22,762 nt of DNA from JBAYNS01 sp041678625 (lineage in GTDB: Bacteria; Patescibacteriota; Gracilibacteria; Peribacterales; Peribacteraceae): NCBI GenBank assembly GCA_041678625.1, contig JBAYNS010000007.1, forward strand, positions 1 to 22,762. The letters are read 5' to 3'. This document shows, piece by piece, positions 14,859 through 22,448 of this stretch. Each line of letters starts with the position of its first letter. The first letter of the stretch is position 1. Made by a program: the position numbers and the translations under genes. The notes below the pieces were generated by a model. It saw nothing but the letters and a program-made list of their open reading frames with translations, ran no database searches and was not told the DNA's origin.

Positions 14859-14864
14859 ATCGTA
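14859..14864 (-). promoter_or_regulatory. -10 box of the methyltransferase cluster
   Basis: TACGAT on the minus strand ends 8 bases before the ATG at 14850. It lies within 60 bp of the opposite promoter at 14874-14901, forming a compact divergent promoter region. Confidence 0.4.
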
Positions 14865-14873
14865 CCCAAAAAG

Positions 14874-14901
14874 TTGTCCTGCCGCTCATACTTTCTACAA
14901 T
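14874..14901 (+). promoter_or_regulatory. Promoter of the hypothetical gene at 14910
   Basis: TTGTCC (14874-14879), a 16-bp spacer and TACAAT (14896-14901). The -10 ends 8 bases before the ATG at 14910, again nearly leaderless. Confidence 0.5.
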
Positions 14902-14909
14902 GCATCACG

Positions 14910-15350
14910 ATGACACCCCTCGAACAGCCGCACAGCGCCACCACCGTAGCAACACTACTCACGAAACGAATGTCCTCTGATACGCAACAGAATCATCACA
15001 CAATTACGAACCTGCTGGAAAAGATTGAAAACGGCATTCTGCGTTTACACCAACAGCTCTTTGCTTGTGCACAGCGTATAGACAACGCTGCAATACAAAC
15101 GCTGGTTGATCACATCACTGCGGATCGCCGTGATCTGGAAATGTTCTGCATACATCGCGTTGATACGGAAAACCCGGAACTCAGCATCAACCACGATCTT
15201 ACCAATAATGATGGGACGCTCAGCTTGTACGCACAACTGGCCATCGCCATGCGTTATGATTGTCGTGATCGTCTGCTTTTTCTCTATACGCTCCAGCGTG
15301 AAATCTGCAGCCGTCTGGAAGAACTGGGCATACCAATATCCCAGAATTAA
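14910..15350 (+). CDS. Hypothetical helical protein
   Basis: 146 residues from ATG 14910, supported by the promoter directly in front; ATG 14970 is a possible shorter start. I recognise no family. The sequence is largely amphipathic helix (TNLLEKIENGILRLHQQLFACAQ region, LYAQLAIAMRYDCRDRLLFLY, ending SRLEELGIP), suggesting a soluble four-helix bundle. There is no signal peptide or membrane segment. It is transcribed away from the methyltransferase cluster and its stop overlaps the stop of the next gene on the other strand by 3 bp. Confidence 0.55.
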   Translation: MTPLEQPHSATTVATLLTKRMSSDTQQNHHTITNLLEKIENGILRLHQQLFACAQRIDNAAIQTLVDHITADRRDLEMFCIHRVDTENPELSINHDLTNNDGTLSLYAQLAIAMRYDCRDRLLFLYTLQREICSRLEELGIPISQN

Positions 15351-15799
15351 CCGGCACTACTGCATTCCCTCACAAACAATTCCTGCAGACGTGCCACGGT
15401 CAACGGTTTTGTATCGCCGACCTGTTCTAATGCTACTACCGAACCAGCAACCTGAAGCGGCCCTTCTCCTTCTCCCCCACCTTCTACCTTCACCGTATCC
15501 TGAAAATATCCAAGATCCCGCGCATGTTCAACCGTTTTCGGATCACTTCCTGCAAATAGAAACGCCATGGCTGCTTGTGGGTCCACCTTTTCTAAACCAA
15601 GCTTTTTTCTCAGCCGAAATCGTATCGCAAGAAGATCTGCTGGCTCTATACCCAACACGCCTTTTTTGCCATCTGTAATATCTGCACTGTCCACCAGTCT
15701 GTCATCCGGACTTATCATGCCAGATTTCGGTTCTAGCTGATCTAATACTACTTCTTTGACTATGCTCCTGATTTCGTCGGGATCTCTTTCCGTTTCCAT
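15347..15799 (-). CDS. Hypothetical acidic protein
   Basis: 150 residues, no family recognised. The N-terminal half is acidic and helical (ETERDPDEIRSIVKEVVLDQL), followed by ISPDDRLVD and LGIEPADLLAIRFRLRKKLGL, which in spacing recalls the helix II region of acyl-carrier proteins. The phosphopantetheine serine is absent (EPAD where DSLD is expected), so a carrier role is not supported. A glycine/glutamate linker at 105-115 precedes a short C-terminal helix. It is convergent with and overlapping the gene before it. No clear promoter lies close to the ATG. Chosen over the overlapping plus-strand frame because of its balanced composition. Confidence 0.55.
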   Translation of the reverse strand: METERDPDEIRSIVKEVVLDQLEPKSGMISPDDRLVDSADITDGKKGVLGIEPADLLAIRFRLRKKLGLEKVDPQAAMAFLFAGSDPKTVEHARDLGYFQDTVKVEGGGEGEGPLQVAGSVVALEQVGDTKPLTVARLQELFVRECSSAG

Positions 15800-15862
15800 A
15801 GCAATTGTTGGGTAAGAAGAAGGATGGGAATGTACCCCTTTTTTGCAGGTGAGTGCAAGTTA

Positions 15863-15895
15863 AAGCTCCCCGCGCTGACGCACGGGGTATCTCCT
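15863..15895. repeat. Small hairpin element, relative of the one at 1503
   Basis: AAAGCTC, a CCCCG (15868-15872) / CGGGG (15883-15887) stem, then TATCTCC. It shares its outer motifs with 1503-1533 but not the stem sequence. Confidence 0.45.
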
Positions 15896-16000
15896 GAAAC
15901 GCCTTCGGCGCTTTTTCTGCGGAACCCTGCGAGCAGTATCACCAATTCTGTTGAATGCATTCATCTACGCACACGCGTGCGTTTTGCAGCACTTGCTTCT

Positions 16001-16062
16001 GCCCTCACCCCCTTCCCCTCCCCCGCAACGGGGGAGGGGAAAAAGGGGAGGGGGCGAAACAA
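16001..16062. repeat. GC-rich dispersed palindrome, copy 2
   Basis: The reverse complement of the element at 1199-1262, with arms 16015-16024 and 16030-16039 around GCAAC. Similarity continues a little beyond the core (a GCAAAACG-like flank). It lies about 45 bp past the leuS stop, so the hairpin may protect or end the leuS transcript. Confidence 0.8.
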
Positions 16063-16107
16063 GCAAAACCCAACGCAGTTTCCATCTCTTCTTGGCACCA
16101 GCCAGTT

Positions 16108-18540
16108 CTAAAGAACAATGCTAACGAGTTTCCCCTGAACGTAGATCTCCTTCTTTAGCTTTTTCCCCGCAAGGTACTTCTGCACATTCTCAAGCTCTTT
16201 TGCCTGCGCTATGGCATCGGTATCGCTGATGTCACTGGACGCCTGGAATTCCCCGCGCACTTTCCCGTTGATCTGCACCGCAATGGTAATGGTATCCGTC
16301 TGCATGTGCTTTGGATCGTACGCAGGCCACTGCTGATCGATGACAAATCCCTTTCCACCCAGCGCCTCCCAGAGCTCTTCGCTCAGATGCGGCGCCAGCG
16401 GCGCCAGGAGTTTGACGAATGTCTGCGCCGTTTCCACAGTGACTCCTTCCTGCTTTTCCAGAAGATTGAGGAACTCCATCAGTGCGGAAATCGCAGTATT
16501 AAAGTGGAAGCGTTCCGTATCCTCTGTTACACGTTTGATTGTTCCATGGAGCGCTGCCGTTACCGCAGAATCCTGATCAACTTTTTTATTCGAACCTTTG
16601 CGCTTCGCGCTTCGGTCCGCAGGCGTCTTTGTAGTAAGAACGCGGTAGACCTTCTGCACAAAACGTGCGATTCCCTTGATACCGGTATCGCTCCAATCCC
16701 CTCCTTCGCTATAGGGACCCATGAACATCAGATACATACGGAAGACATCGGAGCCATAGCGTTCCACGAACGTATCGGGGCTGACGGTGTTGCCTTTGCT
16801 CTTGCTCATCTTTGCCCCCTGATTGGTGATCATGCCCTGGTGCACCAATTGCCGGAACGGTTCTACGTGTGATACACAACCAAAATCCCTCAGAGCCATC
16901 ATCACAAATCGTGCATAGATTAAGTGCATACACGCATGCTCCGGCCCGCCGATGTACATATCCACAGGCATCCAGTTTTTTTCGATTGTCGGATCAATCA
17001 AATGCTTCTCATCTCCTTCTGCAAGGTAACGCAGATAGTAGAAACTGGAACAGACAAAGGTATCCATGGTGTCGTATTCGGGAATCCACCCTTTGCCAAA
17101 TATCTTCTCGACTCTGTCCTTGAGTTCTTTGGACCCGGTGAGCGGCGATGTACCCTTTGGCTTGAATTCCACATCCGTGGGCAGAAGCCACGGCAAATGT
17201 TCCTCCGGAACAGGATGTGGTTTCCCTTCCAGATCGTAGACGATCGGGATGGGAGCTCCCCAGTAGCGCTGACGTGATACGAGCCAATCGCGAATACGAT
17301 AGTTTGTGAGGGCACGACCTTTCCCCTCATCTTCCAACCAAGAGATCATGCGCTTTTTGGCTTCAGATGTTTGGAGTCCATTGAGGAAATCTGAATTGAT
17401 GTTCACGCCATTTCCGCAGAAAGCCTTTCCTTCCTCGGTTATATCATCCGATTGAATAACTTCTACGATAGGTAAATCAAACATCTGCGCAAACTCAAAG
17501 TCGCGTTCATCGTGCGCCGGCACTGCCATTATCGCTCCCGTGCCATAACCCATGAGTACATAATCAGCAATCCAAATAGGAATTTGTTCACCATTAACGG
17601 GATTGATGGCATACGCCCCTGTCGGCTCTCCGGTTTTCACCTTGGCAAGATCTGTGCGCTCAAGTTCCGTCTTCTTTGCCACTTCCTTTCTGTAGGCCTC
17701 GATCACACCCTTGTGATCTTTGGAAGTAATCATATCCACGAGCGGATGCTCCGGTGCGAGCACCATATACGTTGCACCAAAGAGCGTATCTGGTCGCGTG
17801 GTGAAAACGGTAATTTTTTCATCATGATCAACGACATCAAATTCTACTTCTGCCCCCTCGCTCTTCCCGATCCAGTTGCGTTGCATCGTCTTGGTCTTCT
17901 CTGGCCAGTTCAGATCATCCAGCCCCTCCAGCAATTCATCAGCGTACTGCGTGATCTTCCAGAACCACTGCGTGAGCGGTTTTTGAATGACTTCTGTTCC
18001 GCAGCGCTCGCACGTGCCATCCTGCGCTTGCTCATTGGCCAGCACCGTCTGGCAACTGGAACAGTAGTTGACCGGGGCTTCTTTGCGATACGCGAGTTCT
18101 TTCTCGTACATCTTCAGGAAGAGCCACTGCGTCCAGCGGTAATACTCGGGACGCGAAGTCATAACGAGTTTCTCCCAGTCGTACATGCATCCCATCCGCT
18201 TGAGCTGCCGTATCATGGTCTGAACATTCTCCTCGGTGGATTCCTCTGGTGGCGTTCCCGTCTTGATCGCGAAGTTCTCCGCCGGAAGTCCGAAGGCATC
18301 AAACCCTATGGGCTCAAAGACATCTTTGCCACGCATACGCATAAAACGCGCATGACTGTCCGGCGGTGCATACGCGTACCAGTGTCCTACATGCAAGCGA
18401 TCACCGCTCGGGTACGGGAACATGACGAGTGCGTAGTAGGGATCTTTGACCTTTTTCAGGTCAACGGAGAAGAGCTTCTTTTTCTCCCACTGCTTCTGCC
18501 ATTTAGCTTCTATAGCTGATGGATCGTATTCGGTTGGCAT
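16108..18540 (-). CDS. leuS: Leucyl-tRNA synthetase
   Basis: 810 residues from ATG 18540 (MPTEYDPSAIEAKW), the usual family start; the upstream extension has no family match. It charges tRNA-Leu with leucine in the cytoplasm. HIGH-type motif HVGH is at 50-53, preceded by FPYPSG. A four-cysteine zinc module is at C160, C163, C177, C180. The CP1 editing domain has TTRPDTLFGATY (247-258) and VPAHDERD (340-347), so mischarged tRNA should be removed. RDWLVSRQRYWGAPIP is at 417-432, and KMSKS at 577-581. The anticodon-binding and C-terminal region ends with ITIAVQINGKVRGEF. All catalytic motifs are intact. It is divergent from der, with 116 bp between starts. Confidence 0.97.
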   Translation of the reverse strand: MPTEYDPSAIEAKWQKQWEKKKLFSVDLKKVKDPYYALVMFPYPSGDRLHVGHWYAYAPPDSHARFMRMRGKDVFEPIGFDAFGLPAENFAIKTGTPPEESTEENVQTMIRQLKRMGCMYDWEKLVMTSRPEYYRWTQWLFLKMYEKELAYRKEAPVNYCSSCQTVLANEQAQDGTCERCGTEVIQKPLTQWFWKITQYADELLEGLDDLNWPEKTKTMQRNWIGKSEGAEVEFDVVDHDEKITVFTTRPDTLFGATYMVLAPEHPLVDMITSKDHKGVIEAYRKEVAKKTELERTDLAKVKTGEPTGAYAINPVNGEQIPIWIADYVLMGYGTGAIMAVPAHDERDFEFAQMFDLPIVEVIQSDDITEEGKAFCGNGVNINSDFLNGLQTSEAKKRMISWLEDEGKGRALTNYRIRDWLVSRQRYWGAPIPIVYDLEGKPHPVPEEHLPWLLPTDVEFKPKGTSPLTGSKELKDRVEKIFGKGWIPEYDTMDTFVCSSFYYLRYLAEGDEKHLIDPTIEKNWMPVDMYIGGPEHACMHLIYARFVMMALRDFGCVSHVEPFRQLVHQGMITNQGAKMSKSKGNTVSPDTFVERYGSDVFRMYLMFMGPYSEGGDWSDTGIKGIARFVQKVYRVLTTKTPADRSAKRKGSNKKVDQDSAVTAALHGTIKRVTEDTERFHFNTAISALMEFLNLLEKQEGVTVETAQTFVKLLAPLAPHLSEELWEALGGKGFVIDQQWPAYDPKHMQTDTITIAVQINGKVRGEFQASSDISDTDAIAQAKELENVQKYLAGKKLKKEIYVQGKLVSIVL

Positions 18541-18549
18541 TCGCCAAAA

Positions 18550-18555
18550 ATGGTA
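18550..18555 (-). promoter_or_regulatory. -10 box of leuS
   Basis: TACCAT on the minus strand, preceded by TG, ends 9 bases before ATG 18540. It supports this start. Confidence 0.4.
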
Positions 18556-18637
18556 CAACGCAGAGACAATGAAAGAAACTGCTTTTGCAGAATTCCGGGA
18601 ATTTGATTGGTATACGTACCCATGTGTTCCCCGCTCG

Positions 18638-18646
18638 TGGTACACT
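18638..18646 (+). promoter_or_regulatory. Extended -10 promoter of der
   Basis: TGGTACACT is an extended -10 box ending 10 bases before ATG 18657. The -35 position has no good match, as is common with extended -10 promoters. Confidence 0.5.
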
Positions 18647-18656
18647 CTTTGTCTCC

Positions 18657-20009
18657 ATGGCGAAATTGCCAACCGTTGCCATTATCGGCAGACCGAATAC
18701 CGGAAAATCGACACTCTTCAACCAGTTGATCGGTCACAGAAAAGCAATCGTATCAGAGATACCGGGAACAACGCGGGATCATGTTGCGCAGCGGGTGGAA
18801 ACCGATGAGCTCGATTACCTGCTGGTGGATACCGGAGGTATGGGCGGCGGCACAGCTGATAAAGATTTTGAGGACGATGTGCATGCGCAATCCATGCTTG
18901 CTATCGGGAACGCCGATGTCATCCTGCTGACCATCAACAGCAAAGAGGATCTGACATCCAGTGATTTTGAGATCGTGGATCTTCTGCGCAAGAAGCGCAG
19001 GACGCACGTTCCCATCCTGCTGGTGCTCACCAAGTGCGATAACCCCGCTATCACGCAGGAGCTTCTGCCGCAGTACTATGCACTGGGTATTGCGGACGTC
19101 ATTGTGCCTGTGAGCGCTCCGCACAATATCGGGCTTGATAATCTGCAATCGCACATCATTGATACACTCACTGCCCTCAACTTCCGTAAGCAGGAGAGTG
19201 ATGGTTCCCTGCCGCGCATCTCTATTATCGGCAGGACAAACGTGGGTAAAAGCTCGCTCATTAACGCCATGATGTCCGAAACCCAGCTTGCTACTTCCCC
19301 GCTCCTTGTTTCGGAAGTTCCCGGAACAACCAGAGACGCCACGGACACGGTGATTCAATTCAACGATCGTTCGTATTTGTTCATGGATACGGCAGGGATT
19401 AAGAAGAGGACTCAGACGGATAAAGGCGTGGAAACTTTTGCGTACTTCCGCAGCATACAAGCACTGGAAGAAGCCGATATCGCCGTTCTTGTTCTGGATG
19501 CCACGGCACCGGTGAGCCGGCAGGATAAACGCATTGCGAGTCTTGCCACTGAGGAAGGAAAGGGGCTGATTGTGCTGCTGAACAAAAGCGACATGCTTGC
19601 GGGGGAACAGCGCACCAAAGCATTGGAAGATGCCAGAATCGCTCTACCGTTCTGCAAGTTTGCTCCGTTCCTGCTCTGTTCGGCGCAAACACGCAAGGAT
19701 CTGGTCAAAATCTTTGATCTGATTGCCTTGGTGCAGGAAAACCGTTCACGGCGGATTCCCACCAAAGCTCTGAATGCTTGGATGCGCGATGCTGTGTATG
19801 GCAAAGGATTGGGGCCCGTGAGTGATGCAAAGTACATCACGCAGGCGGAAGAATTGCCGCCGACGTTTGTTCTCTTTGTAAAGAATCCCAAGCACATCCA
19901 CGTGAGCCAGCTGCGCTATCTGGAAAATACACTGCGCAAAACATACGCCTTTGAAGGAGTACCCATGCGGTGGATCACCAAAGACACCCGTGAACACAGA
20001 GACGAGTGA
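18657..20009 (+). CDS. der: Ribosome assembly GTPase Der (EngA)
   Basis: 450 residues from ATG 18657 (MAKLPTVAIIGRPN). Two GTPase domains in tandem, the hallmark of Der, which helps assemble the 50S subunit. Domain 1: GRPNTGKST (11-19; T replaces the usual V), PGTTRD (36-41), DTGG (58-61), TKCD. Domain 2: GRTNVGKSS, PGTTRD, DTAGIKKR, NKSDM. The C-terminal KH-like domain (about 345-450) ends in a charged tail. Its stop is 2 bp from the stop of the convergent LOG gene, leaving no room for a terminator, so the two transcripts must overlap. Confidence 0.97.
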   Translation: MAKLPTVAIIGRPNTGKSTLFNQLIGHRKAIVSEIPGTTRDHVAQRVETDELDYLLVDTGGMGGGTADKDFEDDVHAQSMLAIGNADVILLTINSKEDLTSSDFEIVDLLRKKRRTHVPILLVLTKCDNPAITQELLPQYYALGIADVIVPVSAPHNIGLDNLQSHIIDTLTALNFRKQESDGSLPRISIIGRTNVGKSSLINAMMSETQLATSPLLVSEVPGTTRDATDTVIQFNDRSYLFMDTAGIKKRTQTDKGVETFAYFRSIQALEEADIAVLVLDATAPVSRQDKRIASLATEEGKGLIVLLNKSDMLAGEQRTKALEDARIALPFCKFAPFLLCSAQTRKDLVKIFDLIALVQENRSRRIPTKALNAWMRDAVYGKGLGPVSDAKYITQAEELPPTFVLFVKNPKHIHVSQLRYLENTLRKTYAFEGVPMRWITKDTREHRDE

Positions 20010-20011
20010 TC

Positions 20012-20626
20012 TTAACCCAGAATTGATGGACGCTTGCGATCTTTTACGCGCCCGTCTTCATGAATGGGGAGTGGAAACGCTCTGACGGCAACCTCCAGTT
20101 TATCCATGAGTTTTTTGGGGTCGTCATCAAACACCATGTTGGGCGGAATCTTGCGCTTGCAAAGCTCTTCCACAACATGGGGAATATGATCGCTGATACC
20201 TCCGGTATTGGTAAGGATGCCAATCGGCCGACCCTCATCGTACGCAATGGTGAATTCATTGAGCGTACCGATTCCACCGCTGATGATCACAATAGCATCC
20301 GATGAACGGATATTGATGATATCGCGCTCCATGAATCCCTGCCCCGTATAGATGATCATGTCGTTATCGTGCGGCGACTGGTATTCGTTCACGTGCTCAA
20401 ACTCAGAGAATGCAGGAGAAATACCCAGCGTAAATCCGTCGGCTTCTTTAGCGCCCAAAAGCGCATCGTGTGGAAGCCCGGGGCATGCTCCATTAATGAA
20501 AATATATCCGCGTTTGCCGATTTCGCGTCCAAGCTCCAGAGCCTGTGCTCGTGCATTTTTATCGGCAATCTGCGGACCACTTGCCGATCCCATAACGCCG
20601 ATTTTCAGTTTATGACTGTTTCCCAT
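20012..20626 (-). CDS. LOG/TIGR00725-family nucleotide-binding protein
   Basis: 204 residues with a Rossmann-like fold. KIGVMGSASGP (8-18), the GFMERDIINIRSSDAIVI block (97-114) and SGGIGTLNE (116-124) match the LOG / TIGR00725 group, whose PGGxGTxxE motif binds the nucleotide; here serine replaces the proline. Known LOG enzymes hydrolyse nucleotide 5'-monophosphates to free bases; for the TIGR00725 branch the substrate is not established. It is convergent with der. TACAAT ends 9 bases before the ATG. Confidence 0.85.
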   Translation of the reverse strand: MGNSHKLKIGVMGSASGPQIADKNARAQALELGREIGKRGYIFINGACPGLPHDALLGAKEADGFTLGISPAFSEFEHVNEYQSPHDNDMIIYTGQGFMERDIINIRSSDAIVIISGGIGTLNEFTIAYDEGRPIGILTNTGGISDHIPHVVEELCKRKIPPNMVFDDDPKKLMDKLEVAVRAFPLPIHEDGRVKDRKRPSILG

Positions 20627-20635
20627 GGAGAAGGA

Positions 20636-20641
20636 ATTGTA
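20636..20641 (-). promoter_or_regulatory. -10 box of the LOG-family gene
   Basis: TACAAT on the minus strand ends 9 bases before ATG 20626, inside the 42-bp gap after the small secreted-protein gene. Confidence 0.45.
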
Positions 20642-20668
20642 CGGAGAAAGAGGAAAAGTTGCACTTGC

Positions 20669-20857
20669 CTAGTGCAGCTCTTCAGGAGTTGATCCTTTCT
20701 GCATTGCCATGCCCTCGATGGCGATATGCGCTTCCCCGGTCCCCTGCGCATAGTTGAACTTTACGTTCACGAGAGGGAATTTGCTCATGCCTTCCAGAGG
20801 CACAAATGCAACCCAGGCAAAGAGGAAAAGAAGGGAGAAAACAAGAATATGTTTCAC
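20669..20857 (-). CDS. Small membrane-anchored or secreted protein
   Basis: 62 residues starting at GTG 20857. Residues 1-20 form a hydrophobic segment after a single lysine (KHILVFSLLFLFAWVAFVP), a signal peptide or membrane anchor; the 40 residues that follow are polar and would lie outside the membrane. No family is recognised. A near-consensus promoter (TTGTCA, 17 bp, TATAAT) ends 6 bases before the GTG, strong support that this short frame is expressed. Confidence 0.6.
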   Translation of the reverse strand: MKHILVFSLLFLFAWVAFVPLEGMSKFPLVNVKFNYAQGTGEAHIAIEGMAMQKGSTPEELH

Positions 20858-20863
20858 ATGAAT

Positions 20864-20892
20864 ATTATACTATATATCCACATATTTGACAA
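20864..20892 (-). promoter_or_regulatory. Near-consensus promoter of the small secreted-protein gene
   Basis: On the minus strand, TTGTCA (20887-20892), exactly 17 bp, then perfect TATAAT (20864-20869). It is the best-matching promoter in the window and ends 6 bases before the GTG start. Confidence 0.7.
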
Positions 20893-20910
20893 CTACTCAG
20901 GAACACCTCC

Positions 20911-21930
20911 TTAGTTACGGAGATACTGATATCTATTGATATTGTGTTCCTCGTTGGTCTCCGCGTAGTGCACCTGACCGTCGTTTCCGTGCAAGTAATA
21001 CCAATACGGACTCTCCTGCGGCAAGAGCGCCGCACGGATGCTTTCCAAACTCGGATTGGCAATGGGCCCTGGCGGCAGGCCTTTGAACTTGCGCGTGTTG
21101 TAGGGCGAATTGGTATTCAGGTCATTGACGGAAATTTCCGCCGTGGGTTTCTCCAGAATATAACGCACCGTCGCATCCACTCCTAAGCCCAAACCTGCAT
21201 CGTAGCGCTTCCAGAGAATGCCGGAGATGACAGGGCGTTCCTCATCCGTACGCGTTTCCTCTTCGATGAGCGATGCCATGGTCATAATCTCATGGAGTGT
21301 GCGTTCACTTGAAGCAATATCCTCGGCAAACGGTGTCAGGATGCGTTTGCGGAATGTCGTGAGCAGACGTTCGATGAAGAACTTTGGAACAAACTCATCC
21401 ACTTCTACATAGTACGTATCAGGAAAAAGGTATCCTTCCACTCGGCCCCCTGGGGCTTCATTTATGGCAATCCCTTCGAGTTCTTCCGGAAGAAACTCAA
21501 AGGAGGAAAAATCACACGTCTGCGCACAGGAGATGATATCGCCCGGTTGAATGACTCCTTTTTCCGCCAGAAGCGCATCAATCTGCCGTACGGTGAATCC
21601 TTCCGGAATCGTGATGAGCATCTCTTCCGCTTTGCCGTCCTGCAGCATCGTTATAATCTCTGCAACGGATGCAGAAGGACGCAGAACAAATTTCCCCGCC
21701 TGGAGCGACGATTCCTGACCGTGAAACTTCGTGTAGAGCGCAAACGCAAGTGGCGACCGGATAATCCCCTTCTCTTGCAGAAGCACGGCAATGTCCTGCA
21801 CGGACATGCCGGATTCAATGGTGACCGCCTGGCGATCCTGGCTGCTGGAATCAACGGGACGCAGAGACCACTGGTACCAGGCAACTGCCAAAACAAGGAC
21901 ACTGATGCCAACAACTATGATTTTTTTCAT
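20911..21930 (-). CDS. mltG: Endolytic murein transglycosylase MltG
   Basis: 339 residues from ATG 21930 (MKKIIVVGIS); longer frames upstream run into the repeat. MltG cuts nascent glycan strands at the membrane and so sets their length. One N-terminal membrane helix (3-20) is followed by a LysM-like subdomain (VTIESGMSVQDIAVLL, about 36-50). The YceG catalytic domain has EGYLFPDTYY (165-174), MASLIEEET (218-226; E223 aligns with the catalytic glutamate), LNTNSPYNTR (271-280) and GLPPGPIANPS (284-294). All key parts are present. Upstream lies a heptamer inverted repeat and no clear -10 box, so it may be read from the ybaB promoter. Confidence 0.95.
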   Translation of the reverse strand: MKKIIVVGISVLVLAVAWYQWSLRPVDSSSQDRQAVTIESGMSVQDIAVLLQEKGIIRSPLAFALYTKFHGQESSLQAGKFVLRPSASVAEIITMLQDGKAEEMLITIPEGFTVRQIDALLAEKGVIQPGDIISCAQTCDFSSFEFLPEELEGIAINEAPGGRVEGYLFPDTYYVEVDEFVPKFFIERLLTTFRKRILTPFAEDIASSERTLHEIMTMASLIEEETRTDEERPVISGILWKRYDAGLGLGVDATVRYILEKPTAEISVNDLNTNSPYNTRKFKGLPPGPIANPSLESIRAALLPQESPYWYYLHGNDGQVHYAETNEEHNINRYQYLRN

Positions 21931-21931
21931 A

Positions 21932-22005
21932 AATGAATAATGAATAATGGAAAATACACACCGTGCGTAGTCATTATTCATTATTCATTCTTCATTATCA
22001 ATTAT
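21932..22005. repeat. Heptamer inverted array, locus 2 (mltG-ybaB gap)
   Basis: The left arm is AATGAAT units (21932-21949). The right arm is TCATTAT, TCATTAT, TCATTCT, TCATTAT, CAATTAT (21971-22005). Arms of 18 bp at 21932-21949 and 21972-21989 pair perfectly around a 22-nt loop. The ybaB stop codon lies in the last unit. Confidence 0.85.
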
Positions 22006-22313
22006 TGACTCATTCCCCGCATTCCCTGCTCGGTAGGCATGCCCATTTCTCCCATGATGCCCTGCATTTTTTCCGAAGCGACTATCTGGGCCTTCTTCAT
22101 CGCACGATTGAGCGCATCGGTAATCAGCGAGGCAATTTTCTCCCGCGGAACATCATCGGCAATGGTGATGGAGAGAACTTCCTGCTCGCCATTCACGACG
22201 ACCATCACGCCCTGCGCTTCTGCTTCCACCTGAATCTTCTTGAGTTCCTTTTTCACGCGTTTGGCTTCGCGCTGCATGCGGAAGAGATCTTTTGCTTGAG
22301 ACAGAGATGTCAT
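22002..22313 (-). CDS. ybaB: YbaB/EbfC-family nucleoid-associated protein
   Basis: 103 residues from ATG 22313, usual family length. The typical order is seen: an N-terminal helix rich in K and Q (LFRMQREAKRVKKELKKIQ), a central beta sheet (VMVVVNGEQEVLSITI) and a C-terminal helix (LITDALNRAMKKAQIVASEKM). It forms a DNA-binding dimer, often near recR or dnaX; neither is in view here. TACAAT ends 8 bases before the ATG, favouring this start over a TTG three codons upstream. Confidence 0.9.
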   Translation of the reverse strand: MTSLSQAKDLFRMQREAKRVKKELKKIQVEAEAQGVMVVVNGEQEVLSITIADDVPREKIASLITDALNRAMKKAQIVASEKMQGIMGEMGMPTEQGMRGMSQ

Positions 22314-22321
22314 AGGACTCA

Positions 22322-22327
22322 ATTGTA
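22322..22327 (-). promoter_or_regulatory. -10 box of ybaB
   Basis: TACAAT on the minus strand ends 8 bases before ATG 22313. It may also drive mltG. Confidence 0.45.
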
Positions 22328-22367
22328 CACAATCAAACGCTGAGTGGAAGAAAAATCAGGACGAGTG

Positions 22368-22448
22368 AATGAATAATGAAAAATGAAAAGTGCGCACTTG
22401 AGCGCTCATTTTTCACTTTTCATTTTTCACTTTTCATTTTTCACTCAT
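22368..22448. repeat. Heptamer inverted array, locus 3
   Basis: The left arm is AATGAAT, AATGAAA, AATGAAA, AGTG (22368-22392). The right arm is alternating CATTTTT and CACTTTT units, ending CACTCAT (22407-22448). The arms can pair around a 14-nt loop. The stop codon of the gene to the right lies in the last unit. Confidence 0.85.

Larger units (their letters stand above)
15800..16107. other. Gene-free repeat stretch downstream of leuS
   Basis: It holds two structured elements: a hairpin element at 15863-15895 related to the one at 1503-1533, and the second copy of the GC-rich palindrome at 16001-16062. CGCC-TTC-GGCG followed by CTTTTT (15900-15916) could be a weak plus-strand terminator. No gene is supported. 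Confidence 0.6.

Noticed and set aside
15106..15678. A 190-codon plus-strand ORF overlapping two hypothetical genes
   Set aside because: It overlaps both the 14910 gene in another frame and the minus-strand acidic protein; composition is less protein-like than either.
15347..15799. Acyl-carrier-protein identity for the acidic 150-residue protein
   Set aside because: The LGIEPADLL segment resembles the ACP helix II region but lacks the serine that carries phosphopantetheine, and the length is nearly double.
17512..18519. A 335-codon plus-strand ORF opposite leuS
   Set aside because: Shadow frame; leuS motifs on the other strand are complete and continuous.
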